NCBI RefSeq assembly: GCF_001638985.1
Contig: NW_017265148.1
Location: forward strand, 797,059-861,058
Length of the DNA stretch: 64,000 nucleotides
Origin: Phycomyces blakesleeanus NRRL 1555(-)
Taxonomy: Eukaryota; Mucoromycota; Mucoromycetes; Mucorales; Phycomycetaceae
Reading direction: 5' to 3'
Numbering within the stretch: position 1 is the first letter of the stretch; the number at the start of each line of letters is the position of its first letter. Below, one piece after another: positions 20,007 through 33,248 of this stretch. The translations under genes were made by a program, and so were the position numbers. Under the pieces are notes generated by a model. It ran no database searches and was not told where the DNA came from. It was given only the letters and a program-made list of their open reading frames with translations.

Positions 20007-21821
20007 ATGATACCAAAATTTCCATACGAAATTATATCTCTCATCGCTTCCCATCTCGAAAGTTACGATCAATCAACCTGTGCCCTAGTCTGTAAACAGT
20101 TGACAGAGCCATTTCAAAATGCTCACTGGTATCGCTTGGATATGAACAATTACATAATAAAGGGATTTTTTAATAAATCACAGAACAACACGTATTTAAC
20201 CAATGCCCATCGTGTGGTCGAGCTGACAATTGACGGCCTAAACGAACATTGCGAGAAATACTATTTAAAAATGCAGCAACTTTACCCTGATATAAAACGC
20301 CTTGAATACTATGAGTCATCTCAAACCAACCAAATTTTAAAAATGATTAATTGGAACTCTTGGAAAACATTATCACATTTGAAGATATCGTTTCATTTCA
20401 AAATCATTATTGTACCGAGAACCCTTTTTACAAAACTGTCGGTATTATCTTGCCTTACTCATCTTACGCTACATTCAATATTGTCAGTGTGGGCCGTCTA
20501 TAAAAATCAGGCGCCTTTTTCATGGTTGGACATTGAACTACTTCATACTTTCTTACCGCAGCTGGAGGATCTAGACGTTAAGTTTATGCTTACACCAATA
20601 CCAAAGCAAGACATAAATATAATAAGACGCATTACCCCGGCATACACCATAAAAAAGTTTTGCTGTAGCAACCATTATATCAATGCTTACTGGATGTTCT
20701 ACTTTGCGCTCAAGTATCCAAATTTACTCGAGATTGAGCTTGAGATAGATGGCTTAGGTATCTCAGAAAGGCCAATAACTCAAAAAGAAGACTATCAAAA
20801 CGAAATCCAACTATTATCGACGCTTGACCGATTCTTTCCTTGTTTAAAAAAGACACGTGTCCGTGCGGAATCTTTTAATGAGTGGAGATTCTCTATGTTT
20901 TTTGATACTCTTTTGTATTTCAACGTAAATATAGAGACTGCTAAGCTCTCTTATTACGAAAAGTGTACAATTGAGCCGAATAAACCCAAAAGTCTCTTGA
21001 GCGTTACCCCGGAATCACTGAGAGTTTTGTGGATAGAACTTTTGTATTTTTCGGACGAGGAACCGATTACTAAAAGATTCGTTCTATATCTCGGCCTAGT
21101 TGAGTTGCACTTTGAAGTTTATGTTCAGATTGAAATAGACGTTATCCTGGATAAATGCCCATTATTGCGGTTGCTGTATATAAAGTCTGGCAAAGTCTAC
21201 CTCTCTGAACAGTCAAACAACATCACTGGCCCACACCCTTTACGAAGATTGAATCTACAAGGAATCATATCTAATACCCAAGTTTTCGAATATATATCCT
21301 TCCGTTGTAAGAAACTTTCATTCTTGAAGTTAAATTCTGTTGACTTTAAAGAGTTTGCTCTCACGGAAACCAGACGGCTGCTTTTTGACATGTCATTCTC
21401 TCAACTGGACACACTCATAATTTGCAATATCAGATTAAAGTATGACAAAGTCAAGCATTTTATCATTGAACAAGTAAGCAATGTCGATGATGGTTCATTG
21501 GATTTGGATTACCTTGAGGGACCAGCTCAATCAAGCTGGTATTATATACACTTGGACCCAGCAAGAGCAGAAAAAGTACCGTGTACATGGAAACTTGATG
21601 AATCTGATATCAAATATGCTCAGGAATACTGCAAGAACATCAAGAAAGGTAGCTTTTCTGGAATTTCTATCGGAAGCATGGGAGAAGCCTATGGTGGTTA
21701 TGAATCAAAAGACTTTTGGAAGAAAGATCTTCAAAATGGCATCTTCGTTGTTCGAGTCCAATCTGTTAAAGATTATTATCTAGATACAGAGAAAATTGAA
21801 AGCATGATATGTATGCTTTAA
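20007..21821 (+). CDS. F-box protein with leucine-rich-repeat-like body
   Basis: Intronless frame of 604 codons from the ATG at 20007. The frame is open upstream to an ATG at 19938, but those 23 residues derive from the pyrimidine-rich leader, so the downstream start is preferred. Residues 3-45 form an F-box (FPYEIISLIASHLES, then CALVCKQLTEPF). This is the motif that binds Skp1 in SCF ubiquitin ligases. The remainder has irregular Leu-rich repeats (LLRLLYI, LRRLNLQG, LSFLKLNSV) that would receive a substrate. The target is unknown. One broken relative lies at 43656-45496 and two fragments at 352-1268 and 14220-15140, so this belongs to an expanded family. It is the only apparently intact member here and sits between transposon remnants. 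Confidence 0.8.
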   Translation: MIPKFPYEIISLIASHLESYDQSTCALVCKQLTEPFQNAHWYRLDMNNYIIKGFFNKSQNNTYLTNAHRVVELTIDGLNEHCEKYYLKMQQLYPDIKRLEYYESSQTNQILKMINWNSWKTLSHLKISFHFKIIIVPRTLFTKLSVLSCLTHLTLHSILSVWAVYKNQAPFSWLDIELLHTFLPQLEDLDVKFMLTPIPKQDINIIRRITPAYTIKKFCCSNHYINAYWMFYFALKYPNLLEIELEIDGLGISERPITQKEDYQNEIQLLSTLDRFFPCLKKTRVRAESFNEWRFSMFFDTLLYFNVNIETAKLSYYEKCTIEPNKPKSLLSVTPESLRVLWIELLYFSDEEPITKRFVLYLGLVELHFEVYVQIEIDVILDKCPLLRLLYIKSGKVYLSEQSNNITGPHPLRRLNLQGIISNTQVFEYISFRCKKLSFLKLNSVDFKEFALTETRRLLFDMSFSQLDTLIICNIRLKYDKVKHFIIEQVSNVDDGSLDLDYLEGPAQSSWYYIHLDPARAEKVPCTWKLDESDIKYAQEYCKNIKKGSFSGISIGSMGEAYGGYESKDFWKKDLQNGIFVVRVQSVKDYYLDTEKIESMICML

Positions 21822-22009
21822 AGTTTGTAAGATCATTACTGTCCTCCTAAATATACTGAATCAATTGGGTCTGTATGCAAAGAATAAAGCACAGATAATC
21901 CATTCTGATAGCTGATACTTGTAGAGGACAACGAAGGTCTATCTCAACTATTGCCATACAACTTTATTGCCATACATACATACACATATATATATATTAT
22001 ATTAAACTT

Positions 22010-22650
22010 TCATGGATTTGCCCTTTTTATCAATGTTTAAAGACATATCAGATACAAATTATTGTTTTCTTGAATCTCTTGTATGTCTCTTTAGAGAAAG
22101 CTACTATTTAATTAGCAGTGTCTTAATACCTATGTCCTAGCTGTATAAAGCTGTTGTGTCGAGATATAAATTATAAAAATCTTAATTGCTAACAATGAAA
22201 ATGATCATTTTGATCAAATTGGCAAATTCTACACCGAAAATCAGCTGTAAATCACTATTCATAAAGCTAATAGGCTCTATAACTATAGGCAACCTGGTTA
22301 GACACATCAAGATCCATCTTAGCAATATTTTTTGACATCGATTGCTCAAATATTGACCAAAACATCCCACATTTTCACTCTATAAAATCTTGATCCACTG
22401 TAAATTGGGCTATTTACACCAAAAAAGTCCATTTTCGATGCCCACTTTTACTCACAGGACAACTGAAAAAAAGTTTGAAAAAATTTCTTTTTTGTCTATT
22501 AAGTAAAGTTGTGTAGAAATATTTTTTTTAAAAAAAGAAAGAAAGGTGAGCTGATACTTTTTTTTTTCTTTAACAAAAAAAAAAGACTAAATTTGTTAAA
22601 GAAGTGTGTATATTATGTGTATAAAAGGCAAACAATCTATTCACACCAAA
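22010..22650 (-). repeat. Interspersed repeat, copy B (inverted partner of 4750-5398)
   Basis: The reverse complement matches 4750-5398, including the AAATCCATGAAAGTT-side end and the TTGCC/ATAGATT block near 22630-22645. It begins about 190 bp after the F-box gene stop. No transposase and no short terminal repeats are visible, so the mode of spread is unknown. Confidence 0.75.
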
Positions 22651-24929
22651 CGGGAAAAGGTATTCCCAGGAAGATTTCTTTTGTGAATTACTTACTATTG
22701 ATGAATTTTGTTATATTTGTGTAGTAAGAGTGCATATCTTTAACATGTGTGTCTATAGAGGTACATAAGGTACATTTTAAAATCTATTGTATTTATTGTA
22801 CCTTGTTGTATTTTTAACTAGTGCAAATTAAAGAAAAGTATATAAAAGATGTAATTATGATTCGGATTTTAATTTATTTTTTTGCAACCAAGAAAAAAAA
22901 AAGATCCCAACAATTGATACTCAAAAATCTTTACGGCTCGGTTCACAAAATGAGTCATTTTTTTTTATAAAGAATATATATTTATTTATATATAAATATA
23001 TATATTGAATGAAGTATTGGTAATTATAGCCAAGATAATTATTAGGGATTTAGGGTAATGTTGATGAGGTGAATTATGAGGAAGAGGTGCAAACAAAAAA
23101 AAAGGTGCAATTTTCTTTCTTTATTAAGTAATTGACATTAATTTAGTGGATTTAGTACTTCTTTATGTCATTATTGTTCATATAATTTAATTTAATTTAA
23201 TTTTATTTAATTTAATTTAGTTAACCAAACTATTACTGTTATTCTTGCTATTAAACAAATACACAAATACGCAAATACGCAAGTAATTAACACAATTAAG
23301 TATTCTTTCTTTACGATGATCTTGTATATCTTTAGTATTTTTCGGAAACTGAACTGAGTAGAATAATATATACTATTGGATACTGGCCATCGTCATTCTT
23401 TGTGAATCATAGTACAAAGGATGTATTGTTGTTATTGTTTTGTAGATGTATAATGGTGTATTGTAGAATAGAGTAAATATCTGAGATATATATATATATA
23501 GAATGCTTACTGAGACTTTCAACACAAATGGAAGCAAAAGAATGATGTTAAATACTTTTATACACTTTCTTTTATTTCTTTTTTAAGAAAAATCCCACGC
23601 TTCTGGCCAATTAGAGTCCAGAGGTATTCTGACAAAGAACCCAAAATAATAATAATAAATGATACACCTTTGTATCATATATACCAGCAGTTACAACTAT
23701 AGCTACTGTTTGATAGACTGGTTGTTATACATATAATGGTAGGTATAAGTCGACTGATTATTATTAGGATGCATAGACAAACTCTTGACATGTACAAAGC
23801 TTGTTTTGATTTTGCTGTTATTGTGCTATAATTGAATTTAGTCTTGATAGCAATAATCACAGTATAATGTTCGAATAGCATATGCTTATTAATTAATGAC
23901 TCAAATCTCTCTATCAAGACACATATGTACAATATTGCAAGGGTACTCTAGTACTAGTACTGGTTCCTTATTATCATTTGTGTGTGTGTGGGAGGAAGGA
24001 AAGGAGGGTTAGAGATTCGAATAAATGAAAGGGGAGCTGTTGTACAGGGTTAAAATTTTGTGATGGCCAATGCATTTTGTTTTGTTTTGTTTTTTTTTTT
24101 TTTACTTTTATTTAAACCATTTAACTCATCCCATGGGTTTATGTTTTTGATATTTCTATATATAGTTACAAAGATATACTTACTATATATGTAGATGTGT
24201 AGATACATAATACATATATCATGCCACATTCTTTTAAAGATGTATATATCTTTTTGTTGTTGTTGCTGATGTGATAAAGATAAAAATAAATAATTTTTTT
24301 TTGTAATAATTGATTGGCCAATATTTTCTGGGGAAATATTACATATATATATATATATAAATAAAATGTTTTACAAACAAGTAGCACCGCCGTAGCATTT
24401 TGGTTTTGATTTATTTATTTTTAATAAAAATCCCAACAATTATTGCAAAAACAATAAAGCGTATAAAAGATAAAGAAATTTAGATAACAAAAAAAAAATA
24501 TTCCCACCCACTTGTAAGAACAGAATTATCATTATTTAATCAGGGAACCAAAGAAAGAAAAAAGGACATGGAGATAAACAAGAATTGATAAGTTGTATTT
24601 CAACCCAATGAATGCTACACATAATAGCTAAAGGGATTATGTATATAAAATAAAAATAAACATAAAATAAAAAAAGAAACCAAAAATTAAAGTGTGCTTT
24701 CACATGAGGAACGGGTTTTTCAATTGTAAGCAAGATTTTTATTGTTGTTGTTATTATTCTAGTTCACTCTTTGCTCTCTATTTCGTAACAGTCATGTCGC
24801 AGTCATCAATACTCATTTCTATATAATGTGTCTATATAATATATCTATCTATATTCCGGCCAAAACTCAAACGCGTATTATTTTATTTATTTATTTATTA
24901 AATAAAAAAATTCAACAATTTATATAATA

Positions 24930-24962
<33 letters not shown>

Positions 24963-25059
24963 TATTTTTATTTGTTAGTATAAATATTTGTATAAATATT
25001 TATTTTATTTTATTTTATTTTATTTTACCTATAAAAAATCAAGTTTTTATTAGTTTGAA
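22651..25059. other. AT-rich intergenic, no gene seen; aminotransferase promoter at its end
   Basis: Simple repeats dominate: TTTAA words at 23180-23220, (TA)n at about 23490 and 24344, and opposed (TTTA)n / (TAAA)n tracts at 24880-25030 that could pair into a long hairpin just upstream of the aminotransferase start. Open frames are short and Ile/Tyr/Phe-rich, as expected of AT-rich DNA. Confidence 0.5.
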
Positions 25060-26736
<1,677 letters not shown>

Positions 26737-27515
26737 AGCAGTACATATAAAAAGAAAAAGAAAAAGAAATATAAAGTAAATAGAAAAGGTATATAAAACA
26801 CAAAAGAAAGTATATCAAAGTATATCAATACCAACATCATCATCATCATTTAACAATACAAATATCAAAATATTCAATATCCTCTCTTTATTTCTTTCTT
26901 TTACTTTTTTTTTCATATACGTGTCCATCTACTGCTTTTATTACCAACCCCTCTTTTCTTTAGTGTATATTTCGGAAACATAAATACAATTTCTATATAT
27001 AAAATCAACCTATAAAACACACTCCCACACAAGTAAATAGACTGAGTGGCTGAGAGATAGAGATAGAGAGAAATAAATGGTGAGTATAAAATATGCAATC
27101 AATTGAACAAAAATATATATATATATATATTCTTTTGTTGTTATGGAAACAAACAAACAATTAGACCAATCAATTTTTGATTTTTTTTTTTCAATCACCA
27201 AAGAAATAATAATAAGAAATTCTTTATTTTCTATATAAATATATATATTTTTCTTTTTCTTTTTTTTTCCTTTTCTTTTATATCATTAGTATATATTTCC
27301 TTTTTTGTTTTTTCTTGGTATTTAATGATATTTTGTTATAAAACAAAATAGTAGTGAAAAAATAAAGAAGCCAAAAAGACCAAAAAGAAAATTATAGCAA
27401 TATTAATGATAACCATAATATATATATATAATATATATAGAAAGAAGAAAAGAAAAAGAAAAGAAATATATATATATATATATATATATATAGAAAAAAA
27501 ATATATGTATATACT
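26737..27515. other. Convergent intergenic region, AT-rich
   Basis: This is the space between two converging genes and presumably holds both 3' ends. It contains A- and T-rich tracts and (TA)n runs at about 27113-27130, 27418-27440 and 27467-27492. No gene seen. Confidence 0.5.
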
Positions 27516-29301
27516 TTATATTTTCCTGTTGGCAGTGTAGCTGTGCAGAAGCGTGTACCATTTATCAAAGGTGGGCTTACTCACATAGAGCTTGTAATCA
27601 ATCAGCTTCAAAAAAGCCATTTCGGCTGCATTGATTTCGCTGACCGAAAGACCCGAAATCTTGGTCCAGGCGCGGTTGCGGTAGTTCTTGTCATGGAGGT
27701 ACTTTGAGGCCAGCATGAGTGAAGCCATGAACATACGGCGGCCACAGCACATAAGATCCTCGGTACGGTTAATTGATGATTGTTGGGGTGATTTGTTATT
27801 ATGATTATGTACAGTATGATTATTGACATTATTGACATTTGTTGGTTGAGTGAATCGCTTTCTGAGCTTCTCGTGAACGACTTTCTTGACACGAAAGAGA
27901 TAAAACAGGCAGATCTGGAGAGTCGAATAAGTAGCCTTTGAGCGACTAAGCATCTCGCGGATAAAGCCCTTTGTAGGGATCACCTTGACTTTTCTTTGAT
28001 CGACAAGGAACTTTGGTTGCCAAATTGAATCGATAATCTCGGCTGCAGTATCTAGAAAAAATTAAATATATATATATATAAAAATGATAATGATAAATTA
28101 TTGTTGTTGGTTTTTTTTGTGTATAAAATGAAAATAGGTTTGTTAATAGAAATATATACGGAATTTTGAAACATAAAATGAAACAAATAGTAATAGAAAT
28201 AAAGAAAGGTGATACTATATAATATACACACACACAGAGAGAGAGAGAGAGAGAAAGAGATAATACATATATACACACACATATATATATTCATACATTG
28301 CAAGGTCAAGGCAACTCTTTCGCTGTTTCTGTCTCTTTCTCCGTCTTCTTATCCTTCTTATTGCATTGTATGCGTTGTGTGAAAATATACATATAAATAT
28401 GTATATAAGAATAAAAATAATAATAAAGGCTTTTTCTTGTTTGGTCGACAGAAAGACAGAGTGAGAAAAGGGATTCGACGAGTCCTAATTTTCTTGGTCT
28501 GTTTGACGTTGACTTTGCAAAGATTACCTTGATCTACTGAATATTGAAACAACCAAATAGACAGATAGAGAATTGCTTGTTTTTTTTTTTGGAAATAGGG
28601 GGAAGTATAAAATATATATAAAAAGGGGGAAGGTAGTGAAAAACATGATTATGATAATCATTATAGCAACCATTTTTTTACATACATTTTTCTTCTTCTT
28701 TTTGTTTTATATAAAGACATTTGCTTTTGTACATTTTTCTTTTCTTTTTATTTTTGTATGTATTGTGCGCTTTTATTTTATAATATTTTATATTGTGCGT
28801 GTATATATATATATATGTGTGTGTGTGTGTATATAAGGAAGAAACAAAGAAAAGTAAAAGAGAAAGAAAAAGCAACTACTTACCAACAAGTCTTTCGATC
28901 ATTTGGGTACGTTCGGGGCGAGATGCTTCGAGAAATTCACGGTATTTAGGACAGGGTTGCTCTTCAAAAGGCAGGATCGAATATGTACAGGGTTGCTGAC
29001 CGGGTGAATCGGTAGTAACATGAGTAGAGGTAGGAGTAGTAAGGCTAGTAATACCATTACTACTACTACTATTATTATTAATAATTATGGTGGTGTTGGT
29101 GTTGATGTTGGGTGTAGGTAAAGGTTGGTATGTATCAAACGCAGCACTGGTTGGTGTGTCTGGCATGGAGTAAGGTTGAATGCAATGACCAGGATAGGGG
29201 GAGTCCTTGTTGGGATTGGGATTGTAGAGGCAATTGTTTTGAACAGCCAATGTCCCCACTGGCTGTTGGAAACCAGGTAGGCGCATATCTGAGGTAGTCA
29301 T
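27516..29301 (-). CDS. PCL/Pas1-type cyclin (Pho85-family CDK partner), 2 exons
   Basis: Exon 1 is 29301-28884 and exon 2 is 28051-27516, joined in phase across an 832-nt GT-AG intron. That intron is unusually long for this window and full of TA, TC and poly-T repeats. The product has 317 residues. The first ~110 are Pro/Thr/Asn/Ser-rich and likely disordered. The cyclin box runs from TQMIERLVDTAAEIIDSIW to FDKWYTLL, with FIREMLSRSKATYSTLQ, CCGRRMFMASLMLASKYL and AWTKISGLSVSEINAAE. These match the fungal Pcl/Pas1 group that activates Pho85-like kinases. A low-complexity insertion of about 25 residues rich in Asn/His lies inside the box. The specific partner and pathway (phosphate, G1 or polarity) cannot be told. 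Confidence 0.88.
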
Positions 29302-29334
29302 TTCAATGATAGAGCTGTGTGTAAGAGAGAGAGG

Positions 29335-29365
<31 letters not shown>

Positions 29366-32300
29366 GTGTCGCTTGTTGGTTTCTAGATTGGTTTAGGAAT
29401 CGTCAGAAGAGTAGATTGTCGAATGATAAAGAATCGGTTCAGTTGATGGCAAAATTCTGAGGATTCAATAGATGAAGTTGTGTTGTGTTGTGTTTGGTTT
29501 GGTTTGGTTCGGTTTGGTTGTTCTTTTGTTCGTATTTCAAAATAATTAAAAATATATAAAGAAATACTATAATAATAATAATAAGAAGAAGAAAATAAAG
29601 ATCAAAGCAGGCTGAGTTATATATATATATTCTTTTTTTTTGTATTTAAAATTGGTTTGTAGTTGGTTGAAGATTCGATGGAGATTCGTAGCTTGGGTTT
29701 TGGTGGGTGAGAATTATGGGTTACTGAAGGTTGCTGAACATGTCAATGTAGATGCTGTGATTTTTTTTAAAGAAAAACTTTTTTTTCTTTAGTTTCTTTC
29801 TTTAGTGGTAAAGAAAGACGTTCGTTTGGTAGAGAGGTAGAGGTAGTAAAGTGATAGGTGTTTTGTATTGGTTGTGGTAGTTGTAGTTGAAGTGGGTTGT
29901 TGTATACCGATTGAAGGTTTCTGGTGGTTTTTAATAAAGTATATATTTATAATATAAGTGAGGAAAAGTAATAAAAAGGCAAAAGGACTCGTTTGGCTGC
30001 ACTGCGGATTCTATTTTATACCTCCCCATTTTTTTTTTATCCATATATATATAATATGTATATAATTTTTATAATAAAATATTTTGGTGTATATGTGTGT
30101 GTGCCTATCTTACTTGGTGTATTTGGTGTATTTGGTGTATTTGGTGTATTTGGTGTATTTGGTGTATATTTCGATTGGGTGGCTTGCGTACTCTCTTTGT
30201 ATATTATACTTTTATATTAAAGTCGCAGCAAGTTTAGTTCTTCCTCGTGTGAACAGGGTTACACAGGAGTCATTCGATTTAGACATGAGAATATATTTTG
30301 GGAAACTTACTGCGCAACAGCAGCCTCAGTTGGGAAAGTCCCCATTGATGGATCAAATCCAGTATGCAATAATCGTCCTATCTCTATCTCTTTCTCTTTC
30401 TTCTTTCATTATATATATATATACATATTATGCACCATAAAGGCTGTAGTCGTTTTGATCTCTTTAGACAATAATAGGTGTATGTAAAACACCAATATGT
30501 ATTATATGTATAGATAGATAATTGGCCTATTATAATACTTGTATATAAATACATAGTATTTCATGTCAGGAAAAAAGAAACTAAAAGACATGGGATCCTG
30601 TGAACCAGAAAAAAAAAAGAGAGAGAGAGATGTTGCACTGTCGCATGTCCTATTTGTGGTTCTATAGGACAGGACCAAGATGTGTAGTACAAGCCTTGGC
30701 GCTATTTGGATGTATAAAAAGTCAACCTGTGCTCTCTTCACCCTCGGCTTTTTGAATTTGAATTTGCTCTTATTTCCAAATACATACCATGTTAATGTCT
30801 TGAAATTAAATGAATATGATATTATGAAGATCAAGAATCAATTTGAAATCTTTATTAGAAACTATATTAACTGAATATAATACACTTGGTACATATCGTA
30901 TATTTCATCAATACAATGCAATGCAGTCATTTGTTCATTCAAGAACAACAACAGATATTATAATGGCATAAGAAATTTGAAAATGACAGAATCTTCTGGA
31001 TATGGAATCTGCTAGAAATCTGCTCCATTCCTGAGATACATATATATACATTCTACCCGACCTTCTATTCTATAGAACCATAAAGTAACTCGGCACAGCT
31101 CTTGTCAAAAAACGAAATTATATAGACAAAACGGCTGAGGCTGAGTATTAGTTATAACAAAACAAAACAAAACAAGAGAGTTAACCTTTTGGACACAAAG
31201 ATTGACATAGAAAATGAGAAACAGAGAAACAGATAAAATTTATTACAGATTGATTTTACATATTTTATTTTCATTTTTATTTTAATAATTCAATAGATAG
31301 AAAACTCTAGACTTTGCCAGTCACTGCTAGTCACTGCCAGCACTACAACAATGACAATAAAATCAATGAATTTAAAGATTATTTTTATGTCAAAAAATAA
31401 AGACAAAAATTTGTAGTTGGATTAGAAGAGCTATAGATTTAAGATACAAATTAAATACAATACAATGTCATTGAATTGAATTGAATTGAATTGAATTGAA
31501 TTAAAGTGAATTATATTTATTGCTATAATTAAACCCGGGTTTTCTTGTTCATCTAATAAGATACGATTATTGATTGCATCAAACAAGTCCATGTAACACA
31601 TGTATATCAGGTAACCTGTTTATTAGCACTATAATTTACTATCATACAAATAATAATAATAATAGTACAATCTTTTCACTCTTTTTTTTATTTTATTTTA
31701 TTCATATACATAAAATAATCTGCTATTTTCACGTTTGGTAAGAAATGAAAGCCTTTATTGCTATTTTTCTTTATTTACTGTGAGAATACAAGTAAGAGTC
31801 ATATGCATTTGTGTATGTACATATAAAGGAGAAAAGTACCGTAAAGGAAAATGCTGTATTTGGAGATGTGTACCCATTGTAAAACAACTGGTAATTATTT
31901 ACACAACATCAACTGAAATAAACAAATAGAAATATATATATATATATATGTCTCAAAAGGTTGAATCTTAAAGGCAATGGTCTACAATTTCAAGTCTCTA
32001 TCTATATAATGTGGTAGGCTAAAAGAATGAGACCAATAATAATAATAATAATAATAATAATAGATCTTGAGGAACAAGAAGAATCATAAGAAAGAAAGAG
32101 AAAGGTGCCCAATAAGCCGAGGGATAAAATCATTGGATAGGAAAGTATAAATGTAACCAAGGTACAACACAGGACATAAAAGGCAATCGAAATATATATT
32201 TACGTAAATGTAAATAAATAAAAGTAAAAAAAATAATAAGATAGGTTGAGGATGACATATACAATTAACCCATATACTTACCTTACCTTACCTTACCTTA

Positions 32301-32818
32301 TCTTACATAAATATACCCCCAAATTGTTTCCATCACATCTTTTACAGTGATGGGAAGCATTTGGCACACAAAGGTATACACTTGCTAATCATTCGGCCCC
32401 GACACTTTTCCCCCTCCCAAAGATTCTACGGGGACCGACGTTTCTATTTAACCAGGCTATCCCCCCGGTGTTCGTTGTCCGGTGTCTTTCTTTAATCCTT
32501 CAGGGCAATATGCTGCCTCGTACAAGGATAATAATGAAGCATTATATCAACAATAGCCAGTTATGCAAAAGATTACAAGGATGTTTTGCTATTTATTAGC
32601 CCTTCTTATGTGTATCATGTCTTTATCTTTCTTTTACATATTTATATATCACCAGAGCTTGAAAGCATCAATTGGTAAATAATTTCCATGCACTCTTTTT
32701 CTTTCTTAAAACATAACAGAAAATTTTTACGAATATTATGTATCCGTAGGGACCCGATAGAGTTATTTTATGCCGCCAAAAAAGAAAGGCCACAATTTAT
32801 GGTCTGGCACAGTCATTA
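29302..32818. other. Long intergenic stretch upstream of the cyclin gene
   Basis: (AG)n at 29329-29362 lies in the likely cyclin leader. A stop-free patch at about 30222-30362 follows an AG acceptor-like site and reads as ordinary protein (VLPRVNRVTQESFDLDM), but no partner exon was found. A (TTGAA)n run lies at about 31471-31501 and a (CCTTA)n run at about 32281-32300. A GC-richer island at 32395-32520 contains the paired arms GGCCCCG and CGGGGACC. No gene could be supported. Confidence 0.45.
30114..30167. repeat. Minisatellite, six tandem copies of TTGGTGTAT
   Basis: Six perfect 9-mers in tandem. The open frames over it (FGVFGV.. or VYLVYL..) are by-products of the repeat. Confidence 0.95.
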
Positions 32819-33248
32819 GAGAGGGTGTCGAGTTATGATAATTTCAAGATGACTAAAAAATAATTATTTGTAAAACCCAATCAAAAATAAGAATAAAGCT
32901 CAGACACAGTTATGAATATTATAAGTTGAAAACATTGATACTAAGAAATTTAGAGGAAATAGACCTTAATAAACTTGACTTTCCAAGGCCTATTTTATTA
33001 AGTAAGTATGAAGAAGAGGCTACTGGCTATCGTACATTTTGTTTTGAAGTGGGAAAAATAAGCCCAATTTTTACTAGAAATTTAGTGAGCATTTGAAGTA
33101 AAAAATCAGGGATTACCTAACTTTTGGCTTCAAATGCTCACTAAATGGCCTCCACCATGAAATTTGCAAAACAAGTATTGGAATTTAATTCGCCGCGTAA
33201 AATAAAAAATTGCAAACATTTGCAATTCAGGCTCGAAGACACCCTCTC
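32819..33248. mobile_element. 430-bp MITE with TA target duplication
   Basis: GAGAGGGTGTC at 32819-32829 is matched by its exact complement GACACCCTCTC at 33238-33248, and TA flanks both ends (32817-32818 and 33249-33250). No coding capacity. An internal perfect 19-bp inverted repeat (ATTTAGTGAGCATTTGAAG at 33080-33098, complement at 33128-33146) forms a hairpin with a 29-nt loop. Size, TA duplication and lack of a gene fit a Tc1/mariner-type non-autonomous element. Its ends differ from those of the 2.76-kb transposon here, so that element is not its obvious source. Confidence 0.85.

Noticed and set aside
32278..32305. (CCTTA)n run as a telomere-like repeat
   Set aside because: Only about five short imperfect units, internal, and not the TTAGGG type expected in these fungi.
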